Counted from the stretch's first letter, positions 1 to 10,049 are shown. The stretch: DNA of 64,000 bases from Methylocystis echinoides (GCF_027923385.1 NZ_BSEC01000001.1:2182501-2246500); one strand, 5' to 3'. Program-made: numbers and translations. The notes: generated by a model from the letters alone, not told the origin.

Positions 1-2
1 TG

Positions 3-263
3 ACCGTCACCGACGAAAATCCAAACGGCGCCGATGTGCGCATTTTTGTCGAGGGCGTGGAAATGGCGCCGCTTCTCGCCGGCGACGCGGCACCGCGTCT
101 GCGCGCCGCGCTGCTCTTCAACGGCGACGACGAAGAGGAATTGCAGAACGCCCGCGCGCAATGGAAAACGCTGCGCGACGCCGGCCAGACGCTCGTCTAC
201 CAGCAGCAGGACGAGAGCGGACGCTGGGTGGAAAAGGCGCGCGAACCGAAGGCCACATCATGA
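3..263 (+). CDS. holC: DNA polymerase III chi subunit, C-terminal part (truncated by window edge)
   Basis: The reading frame is already open at the window edge, so only the last 86 or so codons are present. The visible part resembles the C-terminal half of HolC: a segment FVEGVEMAPLL followed by LLFNGDDEEEL, an alternating helix with ARAQWKTLRDAG, and YQQQDESGRWVEKA at the end. Chi links the clamp loader to SSB at the replication fork. The stop overlaps the start of the next gene by four bases (ATGA), so the two are probably co-transcribed. The identification rests on family resemblance of a partial protein; the N-terminal half is needed for certainty. Confidence 0.75.
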   Translation, partial: TVTDENPNGADVRIFVEGVEMAPLLAGDAAPRLRAALLFNGDDEEELQNARAQWKTLRDAGQTLVYQQQDESGRWVEKAREPKATS

Positions 264-964
264 CGCAAGACGATTTCGGCGACCGCCGCGCCCGCGCGCG
301 GGCGCGTCTCGACGCCATCGATCCGCACAAGCGCCCCGGCGGCGCCGAGGCTGATCCTTTCCGGCGCGACTGGTTCGAGGCGGTCTATGAGCTTGCCGGC
401 GACGATCCGGCGGGCGTGCCCTGGGCGGGACTCGCGCCGCATCCGCTGCTGGCGCAATGGCTCGCGGGCCGCTCGCTCGCCGGGCTGCGCGCGCTCGACG
501 TCGGCTGCGGACTTGGCGACAATGCCGAGGCGCTCGCGGCGGCGGGCGCGCATGTGACCGCTTTCGATCTCGCGCCGCGCGCCATCGCTTGGGCGCAGCG
601 GCGTTTCCCGCAAAGCGCGGTGACCTGGCGCGCCGCCGATTTGTTTCAGCCGCCGCCGGAGTGGCGCGGCGCATTCGATCTCGTGCATGAGTTGTACACC
701 CTGCAGGCCCTGCCGGATGCGCTGCTGCCCGACGCCGCGCCGGCGCTCGCGTCCTTTGTCGCGCCCGGCGGCGCGCTGCTGGTGATCTCGCGGGCGCGGG
801 ACGCGGGGGAGAGCGTCGCCGGCCCGCCCTGGCCGCTGACGCGCGCGCAGATTGAGGCGCTCGCGGTCGATGGGCTGCGACTCGAGACGCTGGAGGACAT
901 TCCAGCAAATGAGGGGCTCGTGCGCCACTGGCGCGCGTTGTTTCGACGCGAGGGCGATAAGTGA
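260..964 (+). CDS. class I SAM-dependent methyltransferase
   Basis: A 234-residue protein with a Rossmann-type methyltransferase core. Motif I is LRALDVGCGLGDNAEAL near residue 75, followed by an acidic end of strand 2 (VTAFDLAPRAI) and FDLVHELYTLQALP as the motif IV region. The substrate cannot be read from the sequence. The ATG at 260 overlaps the holC stop, and the gene ends overlapping the GTG start of the transporter ATPase (GTGA at 961), so it sits inside a tightly packed unit. The upstream in-frame extension to 161 lies entirely within holC and was rejected. Members of this Methyltransf_25-like group act on small molecules or lipids. Confidence 0.85.
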   Translation: MTQDDFGDRRARARARLDAIDPHKRPGGAEADPFRRDWFEAVYELAGDDPAGVPWAGLAPHPLLAQWLAGRSLAGLRALDVGCGLGDNAEALAAAGAHVTAFDLAPRAIAWAQRRFPQSAVTWRAADLFQPPPEWRGAFDLVHELYTLQALPDALLPDAAPALASFVAPGGALLVISRARDAGESVAGPPWPLTRAQIEALAVDGLRLETLEDIPANEGLVRHWRALFRREGDK

Positions 965-2001
965 ACGCGCCGCTTCTCAGCGTCAGCGACGCGCGCAAGC
1001 GCTACGGCCCCGTCGCCGCGCTGGATGGCGTCTCGCTGGAGGTTCGGGCGGGCGAGTTTTTCGCGCTGCTGGGGCCTTCTGGCTGCGGCAAGACCACGCT
1101 GATGCGCTGCATCGCCGGTTTCGAGACGCCTGACAGCGGGCGCGTGACGCTGAACGGCGCGGACCTTTCCGGCGTGCCGCCCTATCGGCGCCCGGTCAAT
1201 ATGATGTTCCAGTCCTACGCCTTGTTCCCGCATCTGAATGTGTTCGACAACATCGCCTTCGGCCTGCGCCGCAAGGGCGAGGCGGCGGAGGCCATCGCCG
1301 CGCGCGTCGGCGAATTGCTGGAGATGACGCAGCTTTCGCCTTGCGCGACGCGGCGTATCAATGAATTGTCGGGCGGCCAGCGTCAGCGCGTCGCGCTCGC
1401 CCGCGCTCTGGCGCCGCGTCCCGCGCTGCTGCTGCTCGATGAGCCGCTCGGCGCGCTCGATCGCAAGCTGCGCGAGGAGACGCAGTTCCAGCTCAAGGAA
1501 ATCCAGCGAAAGACGCAGACGAGTTTCGTCATCGTCACCCATGATCAGGACGAGGCGCTGGCGCTCGCCGACCGCGTCGCCGTCATGCGTGCGGGCAAAG
1601 TGGAGCAGATCGCGTCGCCTGTGGAGATCTACGAGAAGCCGGCGACGCGTTTCGTCGCCGGCTTCGTGGGCGAGACGAATTTTGTCGATGGGGTGGTGCG
1701 GGGCGGCGCGCTGGATACGGCTTTCGGCCTGCTGCCGCGCGCTCGGTGCGACTTGCCGGAAGGCGCGCGCGCGACATTGAGCATTCGGCCCGAGCGTATC
1801 GGCGTGGCGCGGGCGGGCCATGGCGTTGCGGGGCTGGTGGAGGATTTCGTCTTTCGCGGCGAATATACGCTGCTGCGCGTGCGCGTGGCGCCGGATGTGG
1901 TGCTGCGCGTCGGCGCCTATGAGGGCGGTTTCGCGCAGGGCGAAGAGGTACGGCTGAGCTTCGCGCCGGACGCGGGCGTACTTTTCGCGGAGGCGGCATG
2001 A
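961..2001 (+). CDS. potA: spermidine/putrescine-type ABC transporter, ATP-binding protein
   Basis: A 346-residue ABC ATPase. Walker A is GPSGCGKTT at residues 38-46, the signature is LSGGQRQRVALARAL near 136, Walker B is LLLLDEPLGALD near 158, and the switch histidine lies in VTHDQDEAL. After about residue 240 there is a TOBE-type C-terminal domain (SIRPERIGV), as in PotA/PotG. It should energise import of polyamines or a related cationic substrate through the two permeases that follow. The GTG start at 961 overlaps the methyltransferase stop, and the stop overlaps potB in ATGA, so translation is likely coupled. Substrate is inferred from family and gene order only; iron- or sulfate-type relatives remain possible. 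Confidence 0.88.
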   Translation: MNAPLLSVSDARKRYGPVAALDGVSLEVRAGEFFALLGPSGCGKTTLMRCIAGFETPDSGRVTLNGADLSGVPPYRRPVNMMFQSYALFPHLNVFDNIAFGLRRKGEAAEAIAARVGELLEMTQLSPCATRRINELSGGQRQRVALARALAPRPALLLLDEPLGALDRKLREETQFQLKEIQRKTQTSFVIVTHDQDEALALADRVAVMRAGKVEQIASPVEIYEKPATRFVAGFVGETNFVDGVVRGGALDTAFGLLPRARCDLPEGARATLSIRPERIGVARAGHGVAGLVEDFVFRGEYTLLRVRVAPDVVLRVGAYEGGFAQGEEVRLSFAPDAGVLFAEAA

Positions 2002-2912
2002 GCGCGCCGCGCAAATTGTCCCTCGGCCAGCGGCTCACGCTTGCGATCCCCTATCTCTGGATCGCCGCCTTCTTCCTCGCGCCGATGCTGCTGATCGCGA
2101 AGATCTCGCTCTCGCATTCGGTGCTCGCGCGCCCGCCCTATGCGCCGCGCTTTCTGCCGTCGGACACCCTCGCGCAACTCTGGGCGAAGGCGCAGACGCT
2201 CACGCTCGACAATTATCGCGCGCTGGTGACTGACAGCCTTTATTTCGACGCCTATCTCACCTCGCTCTGGATCGCCGCGGTCGCGACGCTGATCACGCTC
2301 GTCGTCGCCTATCCCTTCGCGCTCGCCATGGCGCGCAGCCCGCAGCGCTGGCGGCCCTTCCTCATCGGACTGGCGGCCGCGCCGTTCTGGACAAGCTTCC
2401 TTATTCGCGTCTACGCCTGGATTGCGCTGCTGAAGGACGAAGGACTCATCAACAACGCCCTTCAGGCGCTGGGCCTCATCGACGCGCCATTGCAGATGTT
2501 CGCCACCACCGGCGCGGTGATCGTCGGCATCGTCTATTCCTATTTGCCCTTCATGCTGCTGCCGATCTACGCCGCGCTCGACGGGCAGGACCCCAGCCTG
2601 CGCGAAGCCGCCGCCGATCTCGGCGCCTCGCCCATGCAGGTCTTCCTGCGCGTGACGCTGCCGCTCTCGCGCGAGGGCGTCATCGCCGGCGCTTTGCTCG
2701 TCTTCATTCCGGCGGTGGGCGAATTCGTCATTCCAGACCTGCTCGGCGGCTCGGACTCGCTGATGATCGGCCGCACGCTGTGGAACGACTTCTTCGCCAA
2801 TCACGACTGGCCGGCGGCCTCGGCCGTGGCGATTGCGCTGGTCAGCATCCTGCTGGTCCCACTGCTGCTGTGGGAGCGCGCGCGGCTCACGGATGAGGAG
2901 GGGCGCCAGTGA
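1998..2912 (+). CDS. potB: ABC transporter permease, PotB/PotH type
   Basis: A 304-residue inner-membrane permease with about six hydrophobic segments; the first (IPYLWIAAFFLAPMLLI) follows a short basic N-terminus. The cytoplasmic EAA loop is visible as REAAADLGASPMQVFLRV near residue 200, which is the contact site for the ATPase. The sequence resembles the first permease of polyamine uptake systems. It overlaps potA by four bases upstream and potC by four bases downstream. No substrate-binding protein gene follows, which is unusual for a complete PotABCD or PotFGHI operon. Confidence 0.88.
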   Translation: MSAPRKLSLGQRLTLAIPYLWIAAFFLAPMLLIAKISLSHSVLARPPYAPRFLPSDTLAQLWAKAQTLTLDNYRALVTDSLYFDAYLTSLWIAAVATLITLVVAYPFALAMARSPQRWRPFLIGLAAAPFWTSFLIRVYAWIALLKDEGLINNALQALGLIDAPLQMFATTGAVIVGIVYSYLPFMLLPIYAALDGQDPSLREAAADLGASPMQVFLRVTLPLSREGVIAGALLVFIPAVGEFVIPDLLGGSDSLMIGRTLWNDFFANHDWPAASAVAIALVSILLVPLLLWERARLTDEEGRQ

Positions 2913-3700
2913 ACCGCGCCGGCAATGCGCTGCGCATCGCGACGCTCTGCGCGGGCTTCGTCTTTCTCTACGCGCCCATCGTCATCCTCGCGGCGATGAG
3001 CTTCAACGCCTCGCGGCTCGTTTCGGTCTGGGGCGGCTTCTCGACGAAATGGTATGTCGCGCTGCTCAACAACGAGCTGCTGCTCGAATCCGCGCGGATC
3101 AGCCTCGCCGCCGCTGTGCTTTCGGCGACCATTGCGACTATCCTCGGCCTGCTGGCCGCGGTGGCGCTGGCGCGTTACGGCGCCTTCCGCTCGCGCCTGC
3201 TGTTCTTCGGCGCCGTTCATGCGCCGCTGGTCCTGCCCGAGGTGGTGCTTGGCCTTGCGCTTCTGTCCTGTTTCGTGGCGCTGGGCGTCGGGCGCGGCTT
3301 CGTCACGCTGGTCATCGGCCATGTGACGCTGACCATGTGCTTCACCACTGTCGCGCTTCTGTCGGCGCTGCGCGGCTGCGATCCGACCCTCGAGGAAGCG
3401 GCGATGGATCTCGGGGCGACGCCGGTGAAAGCCTTCGTGCTGGTCGCACTGCCGCAGATCGCGCCGGCGCTGGCGAGCGCCTTCATGCTGGCCTTCACGC
3501 TGTCGCTCGACGATCTCGTCATCGCGAGCTTCGCCACGGGGCCGGGGGCCACGACCTTGCCGATGCGCATCTACTCGCAGGTGCGGCTCGGCGTGTCGCC
3601 GCAGATCAACGCCATTTCGACCCTTCTTCTCGGTTTCGTCGCGGTGGCGCTGGGCCTTTCCGCGCTCGCCATGCAGGCCGGCAGGCGGCGGGGATTGTGA
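2909..3700 (+). CDS. potC: ABC transporter permease, PotC/PotI type
   Basis: A 263-residue permease, the second membrane partner of the transporter. It starts with GTG at 2909, overlapping the potB stop. The N-terminal segment LCAGFVFLYAPIVILAAMSFN is typical of PotC/PotI, and the EAA loop reads LEEAAMDLGATPVKAFVLV near residue 161. Together with PotA and PotB it forms the import channel for a polyamine-like solute across the inner membrane. The periplasmic receptor (PotD/PotF) is not seen here and must be encoded outside the window if the system works. Confidence 0.88.
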   Translation: MNRAGNALRIATLCAGFVFLYAPIVILAAMSFNASRLVSVWGGFSTKWYVALLNNELLLESARISLAAAVLSATIATILGLLAAVALARYGAFRSRLLFFGAVHAPLVLPEVVLGLALLSCFVALGVGRGFVTLVIGHVTLTMCFTTVALLSALRGCDPTLEEAAMDLGATPVKAFVLVALPQIAPALASAFMLAFTLSLDDLVIASFATGPGATTLPMRIYSQVRLGVSPQINAISTLLLGFVAVALGLSALAMQAGRRRGL

Positions 3701-3729
3701 AGCGGGGGAGGGTGCGCCAGATAGGGTGC

Positions 3730-4278
3730 ATGGCGTCCCGCTGGTTTGCCTCACTCCCGAATTTCATCACCCTCGGCCGGCTCGTGCTGACGCCGGTCGC
3801 CATTGTCATGATCTCCGAGGAAAACTGGCGCGGGGCCTTTTTCGTCTTCGTCCTCGCGGGCGTCTCGGACGCGCTCGACGGCTGGCTGGCCAAGACCTAC
3901 AATCTCCAGTCCGAGCTTGGCGCCGTGCTGGACCCGCTGGCCGACAAGACGCTCATCATCTCGATCTATGTGACGCTCGCGATACTGGGCGAAGCGCCGG
4001 TCTGGCTGGCGATCCTGATCGTCTTTCGCGACGCGCTGATCGTGGGCGGCGTCAGCGTGTCGTGGTTCATGGGTCGGCCCATCAAGGTCAGGCCGCATAT
4101 CGCGTCCAAGATCACGACGGCCGCGCAACTGACGCTCGCCGCCCTGATCCTCGGCGGGCTCGCCTTCGGCTTCCGGCTGACGGTTCTGGAGGGCCTCCTC
4201 ATCGCAAGCGTCGCCACATTGACCATTGCTTCGGCAAGCGTCTATCTGTTGCTCTGGGTCCAGCATATGAGGCCATGA
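3730..4278 (+). CDS. CDP-alcohol phosphatidyltransferase family protein
   Basis: A 182-residue integral membrane enzyme of the CDP-alcohol phosphatidyltransferase family. The metal- and CDP-binding motif is present as DALDGWLAK followed by GAVLDPLADK (residues about 46-70); the usual AR is AK here. The N-terminal LPNFITLGRLVLTPVAI is typical of phosphatidylglycerophosphate or cardiolipin synthase-like members. It would transfer a phosphatidyl group from CDP-diacylglycerol to an alcohol acceptor, but the acceptor is not evident. The ATG at 3730 gives a normal N-terminus; the longer open frame upstream overlaps potC and is not genuine. It is three bases from perM. Confidence 0.85.
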   Translation: MASRWFASLPNFITLGRLVLTPVAIVMISEENWRGAFFVFVLAGVSDALDGWLAKTYNLQSELGAVLDPLADKTLIISIYVTLAILGEAPVWLAILIVFRDALIVGGVSVSWFMGRPIKVRPHIASKITTAAQLTLAALILGGLAFGFRLTVLEGLLIASVATLTIASASVYLLLWVQHMRP

Positions 4279-4281
4279 GCA

Positions 4282-5520
4282 ATGGCGAAGCAGCAGGAGG
4301 CCGCGCTCCCCTCTCGCGGGAGGGCGGGAAAAGCCGTGGATCTGTCATCGGCCGCCGCGCCGGCGCCCGATCAGGAGCCGCGCGTCGTCACGGTGAAATG
4401 GGCGGGCCTCAGCCTCGAGCGCCAGCTCATGCTCTGGGGCCTGACCATTCTCGGTCTCGCCGCGACGCTCTATCTGCTCAGTCCCGTTCTCGCCCCGTTC
4501 GTCGCCGGCACGGCGCTCGGCTATCTGCTCGATCCGGTCGCTGACCGTATGCAGCGCTGGGGCGTGTCGCGGCTTGGCGCGGCGCTGCTGCTGCTGTCGG
4601 CCTTCATCGCCTTCGTCGTGACGGCGCTCGTCATCCTGCTGCCGATCCTCACCCATCAGCTTGCCGGCTTCCTCACCGCCTTGCCGGGCTATCTGCAAAC
4701 CCTGCATGGGCTGGTCATCGAGTGGAGCGCGCGTTTTTCGAGCGATTACTTCAAGGAGTTTCTCGAAAGATACGGGCTCGGCGTGCCCTCCCTGAACTTC
4801 GACGTCGAGAAATATTTCAACGATCTCGCCAGCCAGGGCGCCGCGCTCATCGGCGATTTCCTGAAGTCGCTGATCTGGCGCGGCTATGCGCTGATCAATG
4901 TGGTTTCGCTCATCGTCATCACGCCGGTCGTCGCTTTCTACATGCTGCTCGACTGGGACCATATGGTGCAGATCATCGACGATCTCGTGCCGCCGCGCCA
5001 CCGTGAGGACGTGCGTCTGCTGGCGCGCGACATTGACCGCGCGCTCGCCGGCTTCGTGCGCGGACAGTCGCTCGTCTGCCTGTTTCTCGGCGTCTGGTAT
5101 GCGGTGGGCCTGTCCGCCATCGGGCTCAACTTCGGCTTTCTGATCGGCGTGATCGCGGGTTTTCTCAGCTTCATTCCCTATGTCGGGTCGATCACGGCCT
5201 TCGTGCTCTCCATCATCATTTCCATCGTGCAGGCCTGGCCGCACATCAATCTGCCGATCGAGGCCATCGCCATTGTCACCACGGGCCTGATCATGGACGG
5301 CTATGTGCTGTCGCCGCGCCTCGTCGGCGCCTCTGTCGGGCTGCATCCGGTGTGGATCATGTTCGCCCTTCTGGCCTTCGGCGCGCTGTTCGGCTTCACG
5401 GGGCTCATCGTCGCCGTTCCGGTCGCGGCGGCGCTGGGCGCGCTGATGCGTTTCATCGCCCGCCGCTACCGCGCCAGCGCGCTCTATCGCGAACCACGCT
5501 ATGCGCGGGACAGGGCCTAA
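4282..5520 (+). CDS. AI-2E family transporter (PerM/YhhT-like)
   Basis: A 412-residue membrane protein with about eight hydrophobic segments, including a central GFLSFIPYVGSI motif and the C-terminal FGFTGLIVAVPVAAALGALM typical of the AI-2E exporter/PerM family. Some members export autoinducer-2 and others are sodium-proton antiporters; the substrate here is unknown. The N-terminal 40-50 residues are hydrophilic and low in complexity, and their DNA contains a CCCTCTCGCGGGAGGG palindrome like the intergenic repeats of this genome, so the annotated start could be somewhat upstream of the true one. The order perM-hdaA-ppk-ppx is conserved in many alphaproteobacteria. Confidence 0.88.
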   Translation: MAKQQEAALPSRGRAGKAVDLSSAAAPAPDQEPRVVTVKWAGLSLERQLMLWGLTILGLAATLYLLSPVLAPFVAGTALGYLLDPVADRMQRWGVSRLGAALLLLSAFIAFVVTALVILLPILTHQLAGFLTALPGYLQTLHGLVIEWSARFSSDYFKEFLERYGLGVPSLNFDVEKYFNDLASQGAALIGDFLKSLIWRGYALINVVSLIVITPVVAFYMLLDWDHMVQIIDDLVPPRHREDVRLLARDIDRALAGFVRGQSLVCLFLGVWYAVGLSAIGLNFGFLIGVIAGFLSFIPYVGSITAFVLSIIISIVQAWPHINLPIEAIAIVTTGLIMDGYVLSPRLVGASVGLHPVWIMFALLAFGALFGFTGLIVAVPVAAALGALMRFIARRYRASALYREPRYARDRA

Positions 5521-5524
5521 AGCC

Positions 5525-6223
5525 ATGACGCAGGGCGCGCCTGCGCCGGCGCAGCTTCCGCTGGAGCTGCCGCTGGCGCCGCGCTTCGGCCGCGAGGACT
5601 TCCTCGCGTCGCCATCGAATGCGGCGGCGCTGGCGATGGTCGAGAACTGGCCCGACTGGCCGGACCGCATCCTCACCCTCATTGGCCCGGCGGGGAGCGG
5701 CAAGAGCCATCTGCTGGCGATCTTCGCCGCCCGGTCCGGCGCGCTTGCGGCCGACGCCGCCAGCCTTCCGACGCTCGCGGCGCTCGCCGCCGCCGCGCCG
5801 CCGGCCATCGCGGTGGACGGCCTCGACCGCCTGCGCGACGAGACGGCGCTGTTTCATCTGCTCAATTTCGCCGTGGAGCACCGCGTCTTCGTGCTGATGA
5901 GCGCGCGCCGGGCGGCGACGGCCGAGGAGGTGCGGCTGCCTGATCTTCTGTCACGCTTGCGTCGCGCGCCGGTTGTAGAGATCGGCGCGCCGGATGACGA
6001 GCTGATGCGCGCGGTGCTGGAAAAGCTTTTCCGCGACCGCCAGCTCCTCGTGGAGCCGCCGGCGCTCGGCTATGTCGCCCTGCGTCTGGAGCGCTCCCTC
6101 GACGCGGCGCGCGCATTTGTCGCGGCGTTGGACAGCGAGGCGCTGGCCCGCCAACGCCCGGTCACGCGGGCGCTGGCCGCGCAGGTGCTGGAGGCATTCG
6201 CCGGCGAGCCGGCGGAAGATTAA
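5525..6223 (+). CDS. hdaA: DnaA inactivator HdaA (Hda-like, DnaA-related AAA protein)
   Basis: A 232-residue DnaA-related protein. Near the N-terminus is QLPLELPL (residues 10-17), a good match to the beta-clamp-binding motif of Hda, followed by a P-loop GPAGSGKSHL at 54-63 and a DnaA-like AAA core. It lacks the DNA-binding domain of DnaA. In the family, Hda with the loaded clamp stimulates ATP hydrolysis by DnaA after initiation, preventing re-replication. The ATG at 5525 lies four bases after the perM stop. The acidic Walker B residue (AVDGLDRL) is present. Function is well supported by the clamp motif, the length and the genomic position before ppk. Confidence 0.87.
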   Translation: MTQGAPAPAQLPLELPLAPRFGREDFLASPSNAAALAMVENWPDWPDRILTLIGPAGSGKSHLLAIFAARSGALAADAASLPTLAALAAAAPPAIAVDGLDRLRDETALFHLLNFAVEHRVFVLMSARRAATAEEVRLPDLLSRLRRAPVVEIGAPDDELMRAVLEKLFRDRQLLVEPPALGYVALRLERSLDAARAFVAALDSEALARQRPVTRALAAQVLEAFAGEPAED

Positions 6224-6292
6224 CCGGGAGCGCCATTTCTCCCTGCCGCCGTCGGCGCCGCTGTGGCATGATGGAAAAAACAGGAAAGCGGC

Positions 6293-8524
6293 ATGACGGC
6301 CAATCTGAAGGACAAGACGGGCGGGGCGACGGCGATTGAAGTCGCGGCGATCGAGGTCATGGACCCGGCGGGCGACATCCTCGAAAACCCCGAGGCGTTG
6401 GCGATGTCGCCGAGCCGCTTCATCAACCGCGAACTCTCGTGGCTCGAATTCAATCGTCGCGTGCTCGAAGAGGCCTCGAACAAGAACCACCCCTTGCTGG
6501 AGCAACTGCGCTTCCTTTCGATCTCGGCGAATAACCTCGACGAATTCTTCATGGTGCGCGTCGCCGGCCTGCGCGGCCAGGTCCGCTCCAGCCTCACGGC
6601 GGTGTCGCAGGATGGTCTGACGCCCTCCGAGCAGCTCGCCAAGATCAACGAGCGCGCCGTCCTCCTCACCAATGAGCAATTGCGCCGCTGGCGCGAGCTG
6701 CGTCGGGAGATCGAGGACGTCGGCATCGTCATCGTCGAGCCGGCGGACGTTTCCAAGGCGGATCGCGAGTGGCTGGAGGATCATTTCCTCAGCCGCATTT
6801 TCCCGGTGCTGACGCCGCTCGCCGTCGATCCGGCGCATCCGTTCCCCTTCATCCCCAATCTCGGCTTCACGCTGGCGCTGGAGCTGGTGCGGCCCGGCGA
6901 CCGCAAGACGCTGCAGGCGCTGGTGCGTCTGCCGCCGAAGATCGAGCGCTTCGTGCATCTGCCCAATCCGGTGGGCGGGCGGGCGCGCTTCATGCTGCTA
7001 GAAACGCTGATCGCCATGAATGCGCAGCGCCTCTTCCCCGGTTACCTGCTGCGCGGGCAGGGGCTCTTCCGCGTCATTCGCGACAGCGATCTCGAAGTGG
7101 AGGAAGAAGCGGAGGATTTGGTGCTGTTCTTCGAGACGGCGCTGAAGCGGCGCCGGCGCGGCTCGGTGATCCGTCTCGAAGTGGCCGCCGACATGCCGGA
7201 GTCGCTGCGCGGGCTCGTCGCCGACGAACTGGAAGTCGAGCCGAGCGAGACATTCGAGATCGACGGCATGCTGGCGCTGAATGATCTGTCCGAACTCGTC
7301 GCCCTCGACCGGCCCGATCTGAAATTCAAGCCCTATAATCCGCGCTTCCCCGAACGCGTGCGCGACAATGGCGGCGATTCATTTCTCGCCATCAAGCAGA
7401 AGGACCTCGCGGTTCATCATCCCTACGAGTCCTTCGATGTCGTCGTGCAGTTCCTGCAGCAGGCGGCGCGCGATCCCAATGTCATCGCCATCAAGCAGAC
7501 GCTGTATCGCACCTCCAACAACAGCCCCATCGTGCGCGCGCTGGTGGAGGCGGCGGAAGCCGGCAAATCCGTCACTGCGCTCGTCGAACTCAAGGCGCGT
7601 TTCGACGAAGAGGCGAACATTCGCTGGGCGCGCGATCTGGAGCGCGCGGGCGCGCAGGTGGTGTTCGGTTTCATCGAACTGAAGACGCATGGCAAGCTCT
7701 CCATGGTCGTGCGCCGCGAGGGCTCGGGGCTCGCGACCTACTGCCACATCGGCACCGGCAATTATCATCCGGTCACGGCGCGCATCTATACGGACATTTC
7801 GCTCTTCACCGCAGATCCCGCCATCGGGCGCGATGTGTCGCGCATCTTCAATTACATCACCGGCTACGCCGAGCCCGCCGGGCTGGAGCGCATGGCGGTG
7901 TCGCCGATTTCGCTGAAGAAGAAGCTGCTCGAACATATCGCGCAGGAGATCGAATCGGTGAAGGCCGGCAAGCCGGCCGCGATCTGGCTCAAATGCAATG
8001 CGCTGGTCGATCCCGAAATCATTGACGCGCTTTATGCGGCCTCGAAGGCGGGCGTCTCCGTCGATTGCGTGGTGCGCGGCATTTGCTGTCTGCGGCCGGG
8101 CGTGCCGGGGCTGTCGGAGAATATCCGCGTCAAGTCCATCGTCGGACGCTTCCTGGAACATGCGCGCGTCTATGCGTTTGGCGGCGGCCATCCGCTGCCC
8201 CATCCGCGCGCGCATGTCTATATTTCCTCGGCCGACCTCATGCCGCGCAATCTTGACCGCCGCGTCGAAGTGTTGCTGCCGATCATCAATCCGACCGTGC
8301 ATCAGCAATTGCTCGACCAGATCATGGTGGCCAATCTCATGGACAATGAGCAGAGTTATCGCGTGCTGCCGGACGGCTCGTCGCAGCGTATCGCGCCGGC
8401 CGAGGGTGAGGAGCGTTTCAATGCGCATCAATATTTCATGACGCATCCGAGTCTCTCCGGTCGCGGCAAGTCGCTGAAAGACTCGCGCCCGCGCTCTCTG
8501 CTGAAGCGCAAGCAAGATGCTTAA
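6293..8524 (+). CDS. ppk1: polyphosphate kinase 1
   Basis: A 743-residue enzyme that makes inorganic polyphosphate from ATP. Features of PPK1 are clear: the N-terminal [33 protein letters not shown], a central YNPRFP segment, [14 protein letters not shown], and the phospho-accepting histidine in [10 protein letters not shown], here His466. The second catalytic half contains CHIGTGNYH. Length is normal for the family. It overlaps ppx by eight bases, so synthesis and breakdown enzymes are translated from one message. A 69-base gap separates it from hdaA, with no obvious promoter or terminator in it. Confidence 0.97.
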   Translation: MTANLKDKTGGATAIEVAAIEVMDPAGDILENPEALAMSPSRFINRELSWLEFNRRVLEEASNKNHPLLEQLRFLSISANNLDEFFMVRVAGLRGQVRSSLTAVSQDGLTPSEQLAKINERAVLLTNEQLRRWRELRREIEDVGIVIVEPADVSKADREWLEDHFLSRIFPVLTPLAVDPAHPFPFIPNLGFTLALELVRPGDRKTLQALVRLPPKIERFVHLPNPVGGRARFMLLETLIAMNAQRLFPGYLLRGQGLFRVIRDSDLEVEEEAEDLVLFFETALKRRRRGSVIRLEVAADMPESLRGLVADELEVEPSETFEIDGMLALNDLSELVALDRPDLKFKPYNPRFPERVRDNGGDSFLAIKQKDLAVHHPYESFDVVVQFLQQAARDPNVIAIKQTLYRTSNNSPIVRALVEAAEAGKSVTALVELKARFDEEANIRWARDLERAGAQVVFGFIELKTHGKLSMVVRREGSGLATYCHIGTGNYHPVTARIYTDISLFTADPAIGRDVSRIFNYITGYAEPAGLERMAVSPISLKKKLLEHIAQEIESVKAGKPAAIWLKCNALVDPEIIDALYAASKAGVSVDCVVRGICCLRPGVPGLSENIRVKSIVGRFLEHARVYAFGGGHPLPHPRAHVYISSADLMPRNLDRRVEVLLPIINPTVHQQLLDQIMVANLMDNEQSYRVLPDGSSQRIAPAEGEERFNAHQYFMTHPSLSGRGKSLKDSRPRSLLKRKQDA

Positions 8525-10049
8525 GAGTTTTTTGCGGTTGCATCCGATCGCGCAGCCCGCGCCCGGATCGGCGAAGCCTGTCGCCATTGTCGACATTGGC
8601 TCCAATTCGGTGCGTCTTGTCGCCTATCAGGGCCTGTCGCGCGCGCCGACGCCGATCTTCAACGAAAAGGCCATGTGCGGCCTTGGCAAGGGCGTCGTCA
8701 CCACGGGCCGTTTGCCGGAGGAGGGCGTCGACAAGGCGCTGACCGCGCTGCGGCGCTATCGCGCGCTCTGCGACATGATGGGCGTGCATGACATCGAGGT
8801 GATCGCCACCGCCGCCGCGCGCGACGCGCAGAACGGGCCGGCCTTTATCGAAGCCGCGCGCGCGGCGATCGGGCGCGACATCAGCCTGTTGCCGGGCAAG
8901 CGCGAAGCGGAGCTTTCCGCGCTCGGCGTCATTTCATCGGTACACCAGCCGGACGGCGTCGTCGGCGATCTCGGCGGCGGTTCGCTGGAGCTGATCGACG
9001 TGAAGGGCGACGTCCTCGGCAAGGGCGTGACGCTGCCGCTCGGCGGCCTCGCCCTGATGGACGCCTCCAAACGTTCGCCGCGCGAGGCGACGCGCATCGC
9101 CCGCAAGGCCATCGCCGACGCGAAGCCGCTGGAGACGCTCAAGGGCCGCATTTTCTACGCCGTCGGCGGAACCTGGCGCTCGCTCGCGAAACTGCACATG
9201 CGCCAGCGCAATTATCCGCTCGGCGTGATGCACAATTACCGCATCCAGACCAATGAGGCGGCCGATTTCGCGGCGCTGGTCGAGCATGTCGACAGCGCGG
9301 CGATCGAGGACATTGACGTCGTTTCCGCCGCCCGTCGGCCGCTTCTCGCCTATGGCGCCGTCGTTCTCGATGAAATCATCCGCCGCGCAAGGCCGAAGGA
9401 GATCATCATTTCCGCCGCCGGCGTGCGCGAGGGGCTCCTGTTCGAGCGCCTGTCCGAGGCCGAGCGCAAGGTCGATCCGCTGCTCGCCGGCTCGCGCGAG
9501 CTGGAGACGCTGTTTTCGCGCGCGCCCGGCTATGGCGACGACCTGTCGGCCTGGACCGACGCCTTCATGGCTTCGACCGACATTGACGAGACGGCCGAGG
9601 AAAAGCGGCTGCGTCATGCCGCCTGCCTGCTCTCGGACATCGCCTGGCGCGCGCATCCCGAATATCGCGCCGAGCGGGCGATGAATATCGTGACGCAGGG
9701 ACCCTTCGTCTCCATCGACCATCCCGGCCGCGCCTTCCTGTCGCTCGCCATCATCATGCGTCACGAGGGGCCGGACGGGGGCGGGGGAATCGGCACGGTG
9801 CGCAGCCTGCTGACGACGCGGCTCTTCGTGCGCGCCCGCGTGCTCGGCGCGGCCATGCGCGCGGCCTATCTGATTTCCGCGTCGATGCCGGGGATTTTGC
9901 CGCGCACGAGTCTCATCGTGCGCAAGCGCGTTCTGACGCTGACCCTGCCGGGCGATTACGCGGATCTCGCCAGCGAGCGCGTTCTCAACAGGCTGAAAAG
10001 CCTTGCGCGTTTGCTGGGGATGGACGCGCAGATCGATATTGCGGTGTAG
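8517..10049 (+). CDS. ppx: exopolyphosphatase, Ppx/GppA family
   Basis: A 510-residue member of the Ppx/GppA branch of the ASKHA phosphotransferases. The phosphate-1 loop reads [15 protein letters not shown] (about residues 22-36) and the phosphate-2 loop [13 protein letters not shown]. The C-terminal half carries an HD-like helical region ([18 protein letters not shown]). It removes terminal phosphates from polyphosphate and may also hydrolyse pppGpp. The ATG at 8517 is inside the last codons of ppk1, indicating translational coupling. A palindromic repeat follows the stop and may act as the transcript end. Confidence 0.93.
   Translation: MLKSFLRLHPIAQPAPGSAKPVAIVDIGSNSVRLVAYQGLSRAPTPIFNEKAMCGLGKGVVTTGRLPEEGVDKALTALRRYRALCDMMGVHDIEVIATAAARDAQNGPAFIEAARAAIGRDISLLPGKREAELSALGVISSVHQPDGVVGDLGGGSLELIDVKGDVLGKGVTLPLGGLALMDASKRSPREATRIARKAIADAKPLETLKGRIFYAVGGTWRSLAKLHMRQRNYPLGVMHNYRIQTNEAADFAALVEHVDSAAIEDIDVVSAARRPLLAYGAVVLDEIIRRARPKEIIISAAGVREGLLFERLSEAERKVDPLLAGSRELETLFSRAPGYGDDLSAWTDAFMASTDIDETAEEKRLRHAACLLSDIAWRAHPEYRAERAMNIVTQGPFVSIDHPGRAFLSLAIIMRHEGPDGGGGIGTVRSLLTTRLFVRARVLGAAMRAAYLISASMPGILPRTSLIVRKRVLTLTLPGDYADLASERVLNRLKSLARLLGMDAQIDIAV

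Noticed and set aside
4345..5808. A 487-codon antisense frame across the PerM-like gene and hdaA
   Set aside because: Same composition artefact; the sense proteins have clear families.
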